A DNA stretch of 39,232 nucleotides, taken from Pseudoalteromonas shioyasakiensis (GTDB taxonomy: Bacteria; Pseudomonadota; Gammaproteobacteria; Enterobacterales; Alteromonadaceae). The notes below the pieces were generated by a model, which saw only the letters and a program-made list of their open reading frames with translations, had not been told where the DNA came from and searched no databases. Below are positions 32,241 through 39,232 of the stretch, piece after piece; position 1 is the first letter of the stretch, and every line of letters begins with the position of its first letter. The position numbers were made by a program, and so were the translations under genes. The stretch is taken from the NCBI RefSeq assembly GCF_022398475.1, contig NZ_JAKEVM010000028.1, positions 1 through 39,232 of the forward strand, in the 5' to 3' direction.

Positions 32241-33019
32241 CTAATTGAAGCCATACTCATGAATTCATCAACTACCTTGCTTAGTTGGGGAAACCTAGTT
32301 TTAACCTCGTATAAGTACATCAAAAGCTTTTGATTGTTGGTTTCACAATTTAGATAAAAAGGTATGGTTATTAGGTAGTCAGCAAGTGCTGGGGGGACGA
32401 TTTCAACATGACCGGCACTGTTACGAAGCTCAAAAAACTCTAAGTCACTAACAGCAGAAATGTTAAGCTCATTTAGTTCATCACTTTTGCTCTTTACATA
32501 CTCAATATCTGCCTTCATTGCCCAAAAAGGTACCCAAGCTGAGTTGCTGAAGTTATTTATAAGTTTTTTATAATCACATTTTTCAGTCAGGCTACAATCT
32601 AAGAATTCTAAATTAGCTTCGTTGATGTCATAAGGTAATGATTTTACAGCCTCAAAACTGTCTTTTATGACACCAGTCTCTTCAGTAGAGGCAAACTTTA
32701 TACGATGAAGCCAATATAAAACTAAACCATCAGCATACTCGCTGCTTAAACTTTTAAGGTTTATTCCAGCATAACTCTCAACAGGAATAAATTGGCCGTT
32801 CCAAGTAACCGGTTCAGAGAACAGAAATGTACCTTTGTTAAGCTTGTCATTAAAGTGATCGATAATAGTTGAGTAGTCAAAAGTTGGCTCTACACTAGAG
32901 TTGTCAGCGGGGTGACGTAATTGCAAATAAACTATTGATAAAATAGAGCAAAGTAAAATGGCAATGATAAACCACTTTGAGTTTTGATATTTTGAGTATT
33001 TATTCAGGTTTGTAAACAT
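32225..33019 (-). CDS. Membrane-anchored hypothetical protein (264 residues)
   Basis: The start is chosen at ATG 33019, 5 bases after GGAGG on the minus strand; the frame is open further upstream but without a binding site. One N-terminal span (KWFIIAILLCSILSIVYLQL) leaves a periplasmic part of about 220 residues, mostly helical, with two Cys in DCSLTEKCDY. No family recognised. It lies 82 bases downstream of the LPP20-like lipoprotein gene on the same strand, so co-transcription is likely. Confidence 0.7.
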   Translation of the reverse strand: MFTNLNKYSKYQNSKWFIIAILLCSILSIVYLQLRHPADNSSVEPTFDYSTIIDHFNDKLNKGTFLFSEPVTWNGQFIPVESYAGINLKSLSSEYADGLVLYWLHRIKFASTEETGVIKDSFEAVKSLPYDINEANLEFLDCSLTEKCDYKKLINNFSNSAWVPFWAMKADIEYVKSKSDELNELNISAVSDLEFFELRNSAGHVEIVPPALADYLITIPFYLNCETNNQKLLMYLYEVKTRFPQLSKVVDEFMSMASISQCEG

Positions 33020-33101
33020 AAAAGCCTCCATATGTATGCTTAATAATGTACAGATATACGCAACATATAGAGGCAAAAAAAAATCTAATATTTTTAAAAA
33101 A

Positions 33102-33809
33102 TTACTTTTTATTTTGAGGTTGCTCAGCTTTTCGTAGCTCTACCTCTTTTTTGATTTCAAGCTCTTTAAGCTCAACATCACGCTGGTGAGTGGCTTGAAT
33201 TGCTTTTTGTTCATCGCTCTTTCTATTCTGCAGTCGCTTTTCAAGTTCATCGAATGCAACAGACATTTTCTCTTCTACTGTTCTAGCACGCAAAGACTGT
33301 ATTGCTCGGTTATATTCTTCATAAGGCATTTTTACAAGAACATATGCATTTGCTACTCCATCAACATTATACAATTCACGTTTTACTCTCTGCGCACCGG
33401 CAACACTAACTTCTTCGACAATTGAATCAATAAGCATATTAATTTGAGTCTCTAAGTTTGAATCTAGAGTCTGGTTTTCATATGAACGCTCTTGGCCAGA
33501 GATAAGCTGTTTAAAGCTCTTTGCTACATCAAATTTAGCTCTAAGCTCGGCTGCTTTTAATGCAAAAGGAGGTTTGTTTGATGAACCGTATCCAACGCCA
33601 AAAACACCTGTTGAGTCAGATTGTGGTACATCTAAGTACCAATCTGGAATACTATTAATGAGTTGGTCCATTTTCTCGGTTTTTTTATCAACTTGCTTTT
33701 GGTGAGCAACTTCTATCTGTTCAATTTTTTCATGAATACCGTTATTAGAACATGCTGAAACTGTTAGTACAGTGATCGCGATTAATAGGTGACGTTTTAA
33801 AGTTTTCAT
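33102..33809 (-). CDS. LPP20-family lipoprotein
   Basis: A protein of 235 residues from ATG 33809 with GGAG 7 bases upstream; a TTG at 33821 is less likely. The lipobox is VSAC in LLIAITVLTVSACSNNG. The LPP20 region is PDWYLDVPQSDSTGVFGVGY, then KAAELRAKFDVAKSFKQLIS, then VANAYVLVKMPYEEY. A charged coiled-coil tail (KEIEKR-like, rich in Glu and Lys) follows from about 175. LPP20-like proteins are outer-membrane lipoproteins of mostly unknown role. Confidence 0.87.
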   Translation of the reverse strand: MKTLKRHLLIAITVLTVSACSNNGIHEKIEQIEVAHQKQVDKKTEKMDQLINSIPDWYLDVPQSDSTGVFGVGYGSSNKPPFALKAAELRAKFDVAKSFKQLISGQERSYENQTLDSNLETQINMLIDSIVEEVSVAGAQRVKRELYNVDGVANAYVLVKMPYEEYNRAIQSLRARTVEEKMSVAFDELEKRLQNRKSDEQKAIQATHQRDVELKELEIKKEVELRKAEQPQNKK

Positions 33810-33967
33810 GCATTTCTCCAAATTTGAATTTCAAAAGTAACGATACAGGATGTTTAAAAACGCGCATTTTTGAAAAAATTTAAATTTGATAAATCAGCAG
33901 GTCAGCATTTATGATCCGTATAAACTCCAAATTTGTAGGGTTATTGAAGAAACTAAAGGATTTTTGC

Positions 33968-34507
33968 ATGAACAAATTCGCCATATTGTTTGGGTTGTCA
34001 TTTATTTTGCCCAGCAAAGTACTTGCTGTAAGTGGCGGAGGGAACTAAGGCGGCCCAGCATATGAAAGTTGGCAAGGGTTGATTATTAAAGATGAAAATC
34101 GTTGCTCTGCGTATGATAAAAAGGCGGATTATGATTATGACCAGAATGTAGAAGATGCCATTGTTGCAAGTATGAATGGGCAAGTTTATGGACCATATAC
34201 AGGTAGCTATTTTGAATCAGATTCCGAAACCGATATAGAACACATTGTTGCCACTTCTGAGGCTCATGACTCAGGCTTGTGCTCAGCTCCTGTCAGTATA
34301 AGAAAAGCCTTCGCCTCTGACTTACTGAATTTAACCCTTGCTTCACCTAAAGTTAATCGATGTAGTAAAACAGGTAAGTGCGGCTTTGATGCCGGTGAGT
34401 GGTTGCCAGAAGAAAATAAATGCTGGTTCGTAAATCGCATTGTTCAAGTTAAGCAAAAATATAAATTGAGTATAGATTTAAATGAATATCACGCATTAAT
34501 GTACTAG
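33968..34507 (+). pseudogene. Secreted HNH/DUF1524-like endonuclease gene with an in-frame TAA
   Basis: AAGGA (33956-33960) precedes ATG 33968. The signal peptide MNKFAILFGLSFILPSKVLA is followed after six codons by TAA 34046-34048 (codon 27). The same frame continues to TAG 34505-34507 with the nuclease core: DIEHIVATSEAHDSG (metal-binding Asp-x-Glu-His), ASDLLNLTLASPKVNR, FDAGEWLPEENKCWFV and VKQKYKLSID, a good match to extracellular HNH nucleases of the GmrSD C-terminal type. The stop falls in a Gly-rich linker (GGGN, stop, GGPAYE); TAT or TAC (Tyr) is one base away. As read, the exported nuclease is not made. Confidence 0.8.
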
Positions 34508-34514
34508 TACAGAT

Positions 34515-34724
34515 ATGATATACCACAGCAAAGTTAAATCTTTGCAGCCTACTACTTATGATACGTCCTATCCAACTGGTGCCTTGTCAATTTATGATGA
34601 TAACCAAAATGGTAAAATTAGCTGCAAAGAAGCAAGAAACCATAAAATAACGCCTGTCTATAGTGGTCACCCAGCCTATCCGTATATGAATGATGGCGAT
34701 GGCGATGGAGTTGTTTGTAGATGA
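34515..34724 (+). CDS. Excalibur calcium-binding domain fragment
   Basis: A frame of 69 residues; residues about 23-69 are an Excalibur domain (SIYDDNQNGKISCKEARNHK, then PVYSGHPAYPYMNDGDGDGV and the final Cys), with conserved Asp residues and two Cys. ATG 34515 has no binding site and no signal peptide, and the frame differs from the nuclease just upstream. Excalibur domains are often attached to secreted nucleases, so this is probably a detached C-terminal part of the broken nuclease gene rather than a gene of its own. Confidence 0.6.
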   Translation: MIYHSKVKSLQPTTYDTSYPTGALSIYDDNQNGKISCKEARNHKITPVYSGHPAYPYMNDGDGDGVVCR

Positions 34725-34910
34725 TATTGTAGTCTAAGAAAGGCGGTATATTTTTTCAAAACACACTTGTACAGCCCTTCTTAACTAAAAGAGCGATAGA
34801 AAGAAGAAATACGAGGGATAGATGATATTAGAATTTTAAAAACTCATAATGTTTAAAATTTTAAAAATTGATCGTAGAATTAAAAGATATGTGTCAGACA
34901 CTTTAAACAA

Positions 34911-35288
34911 ATGTCCCAAGATAAATACGTATCAATTACAGAAGCAGCAAGATATGCTCGAGAGAAAAAGTTATCTTCAATTAAAGAATGGCTTGAGGCC
35001 AGTGAGGGTGATGAATTTCCAGAGTCTATGCCTAAGCGCCCACCAAATGTATATGGCTGTAAATGGTCAGAAGTTTTAGCTCCTAAAAATTCACCTGGTT
35101 GTGGACGATTCGTTGAGTTTCATGAAGCTTGTCGAATTGCTCGGACATTGGGTGTTGAGACGATGACACAATTTAGGGAATTGAGTAAAGAGGGTGGTAG
35201 GCCTGCTAATATACCATCAAATCCAAACCTTCATTACAAAAGTGAATGGAAAGGTTGGGTTCATTTCTTAACTGGAAAAACTGAGTAA
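34911..35288 (+). CDS. Hypothetical protein with two ~50-residue repeats (YK-W type)
   Basis: A protein of 125 residues with two copies of one unit: ITEAARYAREKKLSSIKEWL ending VYGCKWSEVLAP, and FHEACRIARTLGVETMTQFR ending LHYKSEWKGWVHFLTG, each with a proline-rich PxxIPxxPxxxY link. Such units occur in phage and mobile-element proteins thought to bind DNA (from memory, not certain). ATG 34911 has no clear binding site. Confidence 0.6.
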   Translation: MSQDKYVSITEAARYAREKKLSSIKEWLEASEGDEFPESMPKRPPNVYGCKWSEVLAPKNSPGCGRFVEFHEACRIARTLGVETMTQFRELSKEGGRPANIPSNPNLHYKSEWKGWVHFLTGKTE

Positions 35289-35610
35289 AGATTTCAGCTA
35301 TTATTAGTATTAATCTTCAAATTTTTTCAAATCTGTTCATTTTTTAAAACTGTAATAGCATTGTGATAGCCGAATGCATTATATGCTTACCATTACATCC
35401 CCTCAAAAATAATTGCTACCGAAAAGACGGTATAACTGTGAAAGGATAAATGCTCCTTAACCTTTAATGGCTATTCTGTCTCTTAAGTTACCCTTTCACT
35501 TAACAACGTTTATAAATTGGTGGCATTTTTTATAAAAATCACTTTTTTTTTAGGTAAATTTCATTTTCCAAGCTGCTTTAATTAAGAAATTAACTTCAGT
35601 GGAGATCAAA
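35289..35610. other. Intergenic stretch without a gene
   Basis: No coding frame with a start signal. It holds a small hairpin TACCG (35417-35421) with CGGTA (35428-35432) and a wider inverted repeat GTGAAAGG (35438-35445) with CCTTTCAC (35492-35499). It probably carries the promoter of the cysteine-repeat gene at 35611. Confidence 0.5.
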
Positions 35611-36982
35611 ATGATTTTGCATAGGTTTTTACTATTTCTATTTGTATTTTCCCCCCTTGCAGCGTTATCAGGACAAGAGGTGACTGTTGATACAGTAAAT
35701 ACACTCTCATCTAATCAACTATTAAAAAGCAGATTTAATGAACCACTCTCTATTATTCGTATACCACCCCTTTATACGGCTGAAGGTAACGTAGCCTATG
35801 GAGAGCAAGAAGTAAGCTTTAAGCTCCATGATACTGCCCCTAATGCTGTGATTGTGAATGAGCAAAAAGTAGTTAAGGGGCAGATTATAGACTTTTTGAA
35901 AGAGGTTAATGCCGATGGAGGTTTGGATATACCAATATACCCAGCTGCCACCGGTTATACTGGTGAAGCGCATTACACTATAACAGTAAGTGTAAAAGGA
36001 GCTAGCTGCCCTGAAGATTATTTATTTTCCGATGGTTTGTGCTCAAAAACGCTTATAATTGATGCTACAAACATCTGTCCTGCTGGTTATGACTATTTGA
36101 AGACAGAAGATAAATGCTCTCAAAGAGCTTAATGAACCGGCATTAGTTACTTGCTCAGAAGGTTCTGAGAATTTAGATGGCGTTTGCATTACATCAACTG
36201 TTATAAATCCAATCGTATCTTGCCCTAGTGTATGGTCTGAAAAGTACAAGGTGTGCTTTTCAAAGGTGCAGGATTACCCTGGGGAGGCTTATTGTGCTCA
36301 TGATGAACGAGTGTATCTAATCGAAGATACAGAGAATAAAAAGCCTAACCATGAAAGCATATGTGTTTCTCATGGCCTGCTTGATACAAATGATGCCGAG
36401 TATGAACCTTGCACAGCAGGATATACCTTACATAAGTGGGGGGAAGGTGAGTGCACTGACTCAAGAGCTTACTCTGTTGATGTTGAAACCGCGAAATCTT
36501 CGGTTGATTGGTGTGAGGGAGATGGGCTTGAGTATTATGATAATCAGAATTATCTATGCATTTTTAAGAACCCATATATGTATAAAGCTAATGTCCGTTA
36601 TGAGTGTGTGGTGGGCGAATACATTGATGGAAATTGCGTTAACCCTTCAAACTACCAAGAACCCAGCTATATGTGTAAGCATGGTGGAGCATATCAGGAA
36701 ATTAGCTGGGATCTTGATGGAAACCCCCAGTTAAATGTGTGTGTAAATAGAGAGCAGATAGATGGAGACTCTATATACTCATGCCCTGAAAATGCGGAGC
36801 TGAACGGAAATAAATGTATTGCCATTACTGAGTCTGAACCAGCCTATAGTTGCCCTGATGATTATGTTTTTTTAGATCAATCTTGCAAGTTGACTCAGAC
36901 CGCTCATAGCCAAAAGGCTTGTCCAACTGGATGGCAGTTGCATGGTGATAGCTGCATGACTGTAGAATCTTTCGCGCCTTAA
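35611..36982 (+). pseudogene. Exported cysteine-repeat protein, frameshifted
   Basis: ATG 35611 (GGAGA at 35601-35605) opens a signal peptide and an N-terminal domain (VNTLSSNQLLKSRFNEP, then GGLDIPIYPAATGYTGEA) that matches the protein encoded at 37197 throughout. The frame ends at TAA 36130-36132 just after EDKCSQ. Continuing in the +1 frame from about 36122 gives ELNEPALVTCSEGSENLDG and runs to 36982 with the same cysteine-pair modules. One extra base near CAAAG (36121-36125) explains the break. A later GTG at 36251 has no binding site, so this is one gene of about 457 residues broken once, not two genes. Confidence 0.85.
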
Positions 36983-36989
36983 CTTTTTA

Positions 36990-37009
36990 TGCGGGTCCGA
37001 GAACCCGCA
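36990..37009 (+). terminator. Hairpin after the frameshifted gene
   Basis: TGCGGGT (36990-36996) pairs with ACCCGCA (37003-37009) around a 6-base loop. The T run after it is poor. The 213-base gap to the next gene has no other feature. Confidence 0.6.
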
Positions 37010-37196
37010 AATCTTATATTCAGTTATAAAAATTCACTAAAGTTTCCCTGAATTATCTGTCAAAAATAGTTTTTTTTCAGGCATTTCTAAAATCCATTTC
37101 AAGTAAATTAATAAGCTCAACTTAATAGATTTTCAAATTTGGACCAAATTCAAAAAGGAATTCTATTTAGAATAACAACTTACTTTGGGTTCTAAA

Positions 37197-39143
37197 ATGC
37201 TATTTCGTAAACTATTACTACTAGCCTTGGTATATATATCTTTCAGCACTAAAGCTGAAACCACAGTAAATGTTGATCCTGTAAACACCTTGTCTTCTAA
37301 AAGCTTACTAAGTAGTAAAACTGATGAGCCGTTTACAATAATAAAGGTACCAACATTGTACACCTTGGACGGAAATAAGGCTTTTGGTGAACAGCAGATC
37401 ACATTTAAGTTACATAGTGACGCACCAAGCTCTGTTGTTGTAAATGGAATTACTGTAACAAAAGGGCAAACTGTTCAATTTGACAAGGCTGTTAACTCAG
37501 CTGGCGGTCTAGATATTCCAATTTACCCAGGGGTAGTTGGATCATCAGGAGCTGCAAATTATACTATCACTCTAAGTGTCAAAGGGGCAACATGTCCTGA
37601 AGGTTACATTTTATCTGGCGGAATGTGTTACAGAACCACGACTCAACCAGCAATTAAAGTATGTCCATCAGGTTATTTGTACAGTCTCAATTCGGGTGAT
37701 TGTTCTAAAACATATACAGTAGACGCTACTAAGAACTGCCCTGCAGGTACAACTTATTCAAACGGTTTATGTCTAGGTTCATCTAGCTCGCCAGCAAGTT
37801 CATCATGTCCGGCTGGGTATACGCGCTTAGGAAGCAGCTGTTATAAAGACACTCAAATTGACGCTACTAAGAATTGCCCAACTGGTACCACATACTCAAA
37901 TGGTTTATGTCTAGGTTCATCTAGTTCGCCAGCAAGTTCATCATGCCCGGCTGGGTATACGCGCTCAGGAAGCAGCTGTTACAAAGATACTCAAATTGAC
38001 GCTACTAAGAATTGCCCAACTGGTACCACATACTCAAATGGTTTATGTCTAGGTTCATCTAGCTCGCCTGCAAGTTCATCCTGCCCTGCAGGATATATGC
38101 GTTCTGGTAATAGTTGTTATAAAGATGTACAAATTGATGCATCCAAAAACTGCCCTTCTGGATATAATGTATCAGGTAGTCAGTGTAGGAAAGTGGAGCA
38201 AACGGATTTTATCTACATGCCATGCAAGCCTAGTTATGAAGAGGCTGGCCCAACTTTTTATTGCCCAAATGGAAGTTCATACGATCCAAATTCAACGAAT
38301 TGTACACTAACGAATAACTCAGGTTCACAATGTGCGTTAACAAAATATGAGGGGGGCAAGTATGTATGCGGTTCTGGTGAAACCTTAATTCCTTCAGCCA
38401 ATCCAACTTGTCAAAAAAAGAATGGGCAAACAGTTCCTGCATCATTTATATGTCCAGCAGGAACCGTTGACACAGGTTCTGGTGTATGGCGATGTATGTC
38501 AAATACATCTTATGCAGCTGATAAATATTGTCCAAGTGGATATACTAATGGCGGTGCTAGCTGCGAAAAAATACAAACTACGAGCATCACTTACTCTTGT
38601 CCATCACAATACAGTTTGTCAGGGTCAAAATGTAATAAGAGAGAGAGTGCTAGCTTGGTTTACTCATGTCCGACTGGTGGCTCACTAAATGGCACTAGCT
38701 GCGTTAGCTCTACATCTACCGCTGTGACTTACTCTTGTCCGTCACAATATAGTTTGTCAGGGTCGAAATGTAATAAGAGAGAGAATGCGAGTTTAGTTTA
38801 CTCATGTCCGGCTGGTGGCTCACTAAGTGGCACTAGCTGCGTTAGCTCTACATCTACCGCTGTGACTTATTCTTGCCCGTCACAATATAGTTTGTCAGGG
38901 TTGAAATGTAATAAGAGAGAGAATGCGAGTTTAGTTTACTCATGTCCGGCTGGTGGCTCACTAAGTGGCACTAGCTGCGTTAGCTCCACATCTACCGCTG
39001 TAACTTACTCTTGCCCAACAGATTATATTTTATCAGGGGGTCAGTGTAGTAAAACTGAAGAAGTTCCAAGTACCAATACTTGCCCTACAGGTTGGAACCT
39101 AGAAGGGGAGGAGTGCACCAAAACCGAATCAGTTGCACCATAG
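37197..39143 (+). CDS. Exported cysteine-pair repeat protein (probable surface fibre or adhesin)
   Basis: A protein of 648 residues from ATG 37197 (the in-frame TTG at 37185 is upstream of any signal-peptide pattern; binding site weak). After the signal peptide (ending STKA) comes a domain of about 110 residues shared with the 35611 product, then more than 15 modules of the type CPxGx(4-5)GxxC, about 23 residues each. Two blocks of three double modules are almost identical (see repeats). No membrane span or LPXTG-like sorting signal is seen; the end is KTESVAP, similar to ESFAP in the paralogue. Disulphide-linked rods on the cell surface or secreted filaments are plausible. Not a family I can name. 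Confidence 0.75.
   Translation: MLFRKLLLLALVYISFSTKAETTVNVDPVNTLSSKSLLSSKTDEPFTIIKVPTLYTLDGNKAFGEQQITFKLHSDAPSSVVVNGITVTKGQTVQFDKAVNSAGGLDIPIYPGVVGSSGAANYTITLSVKGATCPEGYILSGGMCYRTTTQPAIKVCPSGYLYSLNSGDCSKTYTVDATKNCPAGTTYSNGLCLGSSSSPASSSCPAGYTRLGSSCYKDTQIDATKNCPTGTTYSNGLCLGSSSSPASSSCPAGYTRSGSSCYKDTQIDATKNCPTGTTYSNGLCLGSSSSPASSSCPAGYMRSGNSCYKDVQIDASKNCPSGYNVSGSQCRKVEQTDFIYMPCKPSYEEAGPTFYCPNGSSYDPNSTNCTLTNNSGSQCALTKYEGGKYVCGSGETLIPSANPTCQKKNGQTVPASFICPAGTVDTGSGVWRCMSNTSYAADKYCPSGYTNGGASCEKIQTTSITYSCPSQYSLSGSKCNKRESASLVYSCPTGGSLNGTSCVSSTSTAVTYSCPSQYSLSGSKCNKRENASLVYSCPAGGSLSGTSCVSSTSTAVTYSCPSQYSLSGLKCNKRENASLVYSCPAGGSLSGTSCVSSTSTAVTYSCPTDYILSGGQCSKTEEVPSTNTCPTGWNLEGEECTKTESVAP
37722..38135 (+). 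repeat. Three 138-bp units, block A
   Basis: Units start at 37722, 37860 and 37998 (next relative at 38136), each 138 bases or 46 residues: DATKNCPTGTTYSNGLCLGS followed by the CPAGYTRSGSSCYKDTQI half. Each unit is two 23-residue cysteine-pair modules. Confidence 0.93.
38592..39005 (+). repeat. Three 138-bp units, block B
   Basis: Units start at 38592, 38730 and 38868 (next relative at 39006), again exactly 138 bases: CPSQYSLSGSKCNKRE and CPAGGSLSGTSCVSS halves. It has the same period as block A though the sequence is different, so both derive from the 23-residue module. Confidence 0.93.
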
Positions 39144-39152
39144 CGCCTTTCG

Positions 39153-39185
39153 CCAAGTCCAATTTTAAAAATTGGACTTGGTTTT
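39153..39185 (+). terminator. Intrinsic terminator after the cysteine-repeat gene
   Basis: CCAAGTCCAATTTT (39153-39166) is complementary to 39168-39181 and is followed by TTTT. The A/T-rich top will form the loop. Confidence 0.85.
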
Positions 39186-39205
39186 AAAACACTTAAACCA
39201 GAAAC

Positions 39206-39232
39206 CTATCTCTTATATACATCTTACGCTGC
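39206..39232. other. Nextera (Tn5 mosaic end) adapter sequence at the contig end
   Basis: The last 27 bases match the reverse complement of the Nextera read-1 transposase adapter at 24 of 27 positions. The mismatches are at 39208 (A for G), 39218 (T for C) and 39225 (T for G). The match covers the 19-base mosaic end and continues into the adapter-specific CGCTGC. Natural IS50 ends differ at more positions and do not have that extension. This is library sequence, not part of the organism. Confidence 0.9.

Noticed and set aside
15044-36132. Alternative genetic code with TAG/TAA read as sense
   Set aside because: Many intact genes in the window end in TAA and TAG at the expected length, so general recoding is excluded.
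36351-36734. 127-codon open frame in another frame of the cysteine-repeat gene
   Set aside because: The other frame carries the conserved cysteine modules; this one has no recognisable features or binding site.
38422-38688. 88-codon open frame within the cysteine-repeat gene
   Set aside because: Shadow of the repetitive real frame.
39206-39224. End of an IS50/Tn5 insertion
   Set aside because: The sequence fits the engineered mosaic end plus adapter extension better than natural IS50 ends, and it is at the contig edge.

Overview
The window is an AT-rich accessory region from a marine-type gammaproteobacterium (Pseudoalteromonas, Shewanella or Vibrio-like; inferred from protein types and base composition, not from a marker gene). 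It looks like part of a conjugative plasmid or integrative element. It carries the end of an integron integrase, a TraG-type conjugation protein, and a cargo resembling the ssb / recT / exonuclease / cobS / radC set known from SXT/R391-like elements, in a different order. No rRNA, tRNA or CRISPR array was seen.

Layout. 1-489: C-terminal part of IntI. 0.7-3.1 kb: two divergent exported proteins. 3.2-11.1 kb: a 2012-residue TraG with a long repeat-rich tail, followed by a UvrD-like helicase. 11.2-11.7 kb: a GNAT gene next to a possible attC remnant. 12.3-23.4 kb: a long rightward array of small genes plus SSB, a CobS-like ATPase, a DUF3150-like protein, a zincin-VWA protein, RadC, a Toprim primase and a broken ferredoxin. 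23.5-25.8 kb: a membrane protein / YdhR / LysR module flanked by inverted ~20-bp repeats. 25.8-29.8 kb, leftward: RecE-like exonuclease with a SAP insert, RecT, a RecT-like second protein and a WGR plus DNA-ligase-like protein. 29.9-35.3 kb: exported proteins, an ankyrin-like pseudogene, an LPP20 lipoprotein and a broken secreted HNH nuclease. 35.6-39.1 kb: two tandem cysteine-repeat surface proteins, the first frameshifted.

The most interesting signal is a family of nine related RNA leaders in 14.1-23.0 kb, each just upstream of a GGAGG-type ribosome binding site. Each can fold as hairpin P1 or form a competing or pseudoknotted pairing P2 that uses the same G-rich segment. This suggests one shared post-transcriptional regulon covering SSB-adjacent small genes, the CobS/DUF3150/VWA set, RadC and others. 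The second is a four-gene recombination operon (exonuclease, annealase, second annealase-like protein, ligase-like protein).

Five genes are interrupted (four in-frame stops, one frameshift). The last 27 bases match a Nextera transposase adapter with three mismatches, so the right end is artificial and base errors near it are possible. Starts were re-chosen where a ribosome binding site argued for it.
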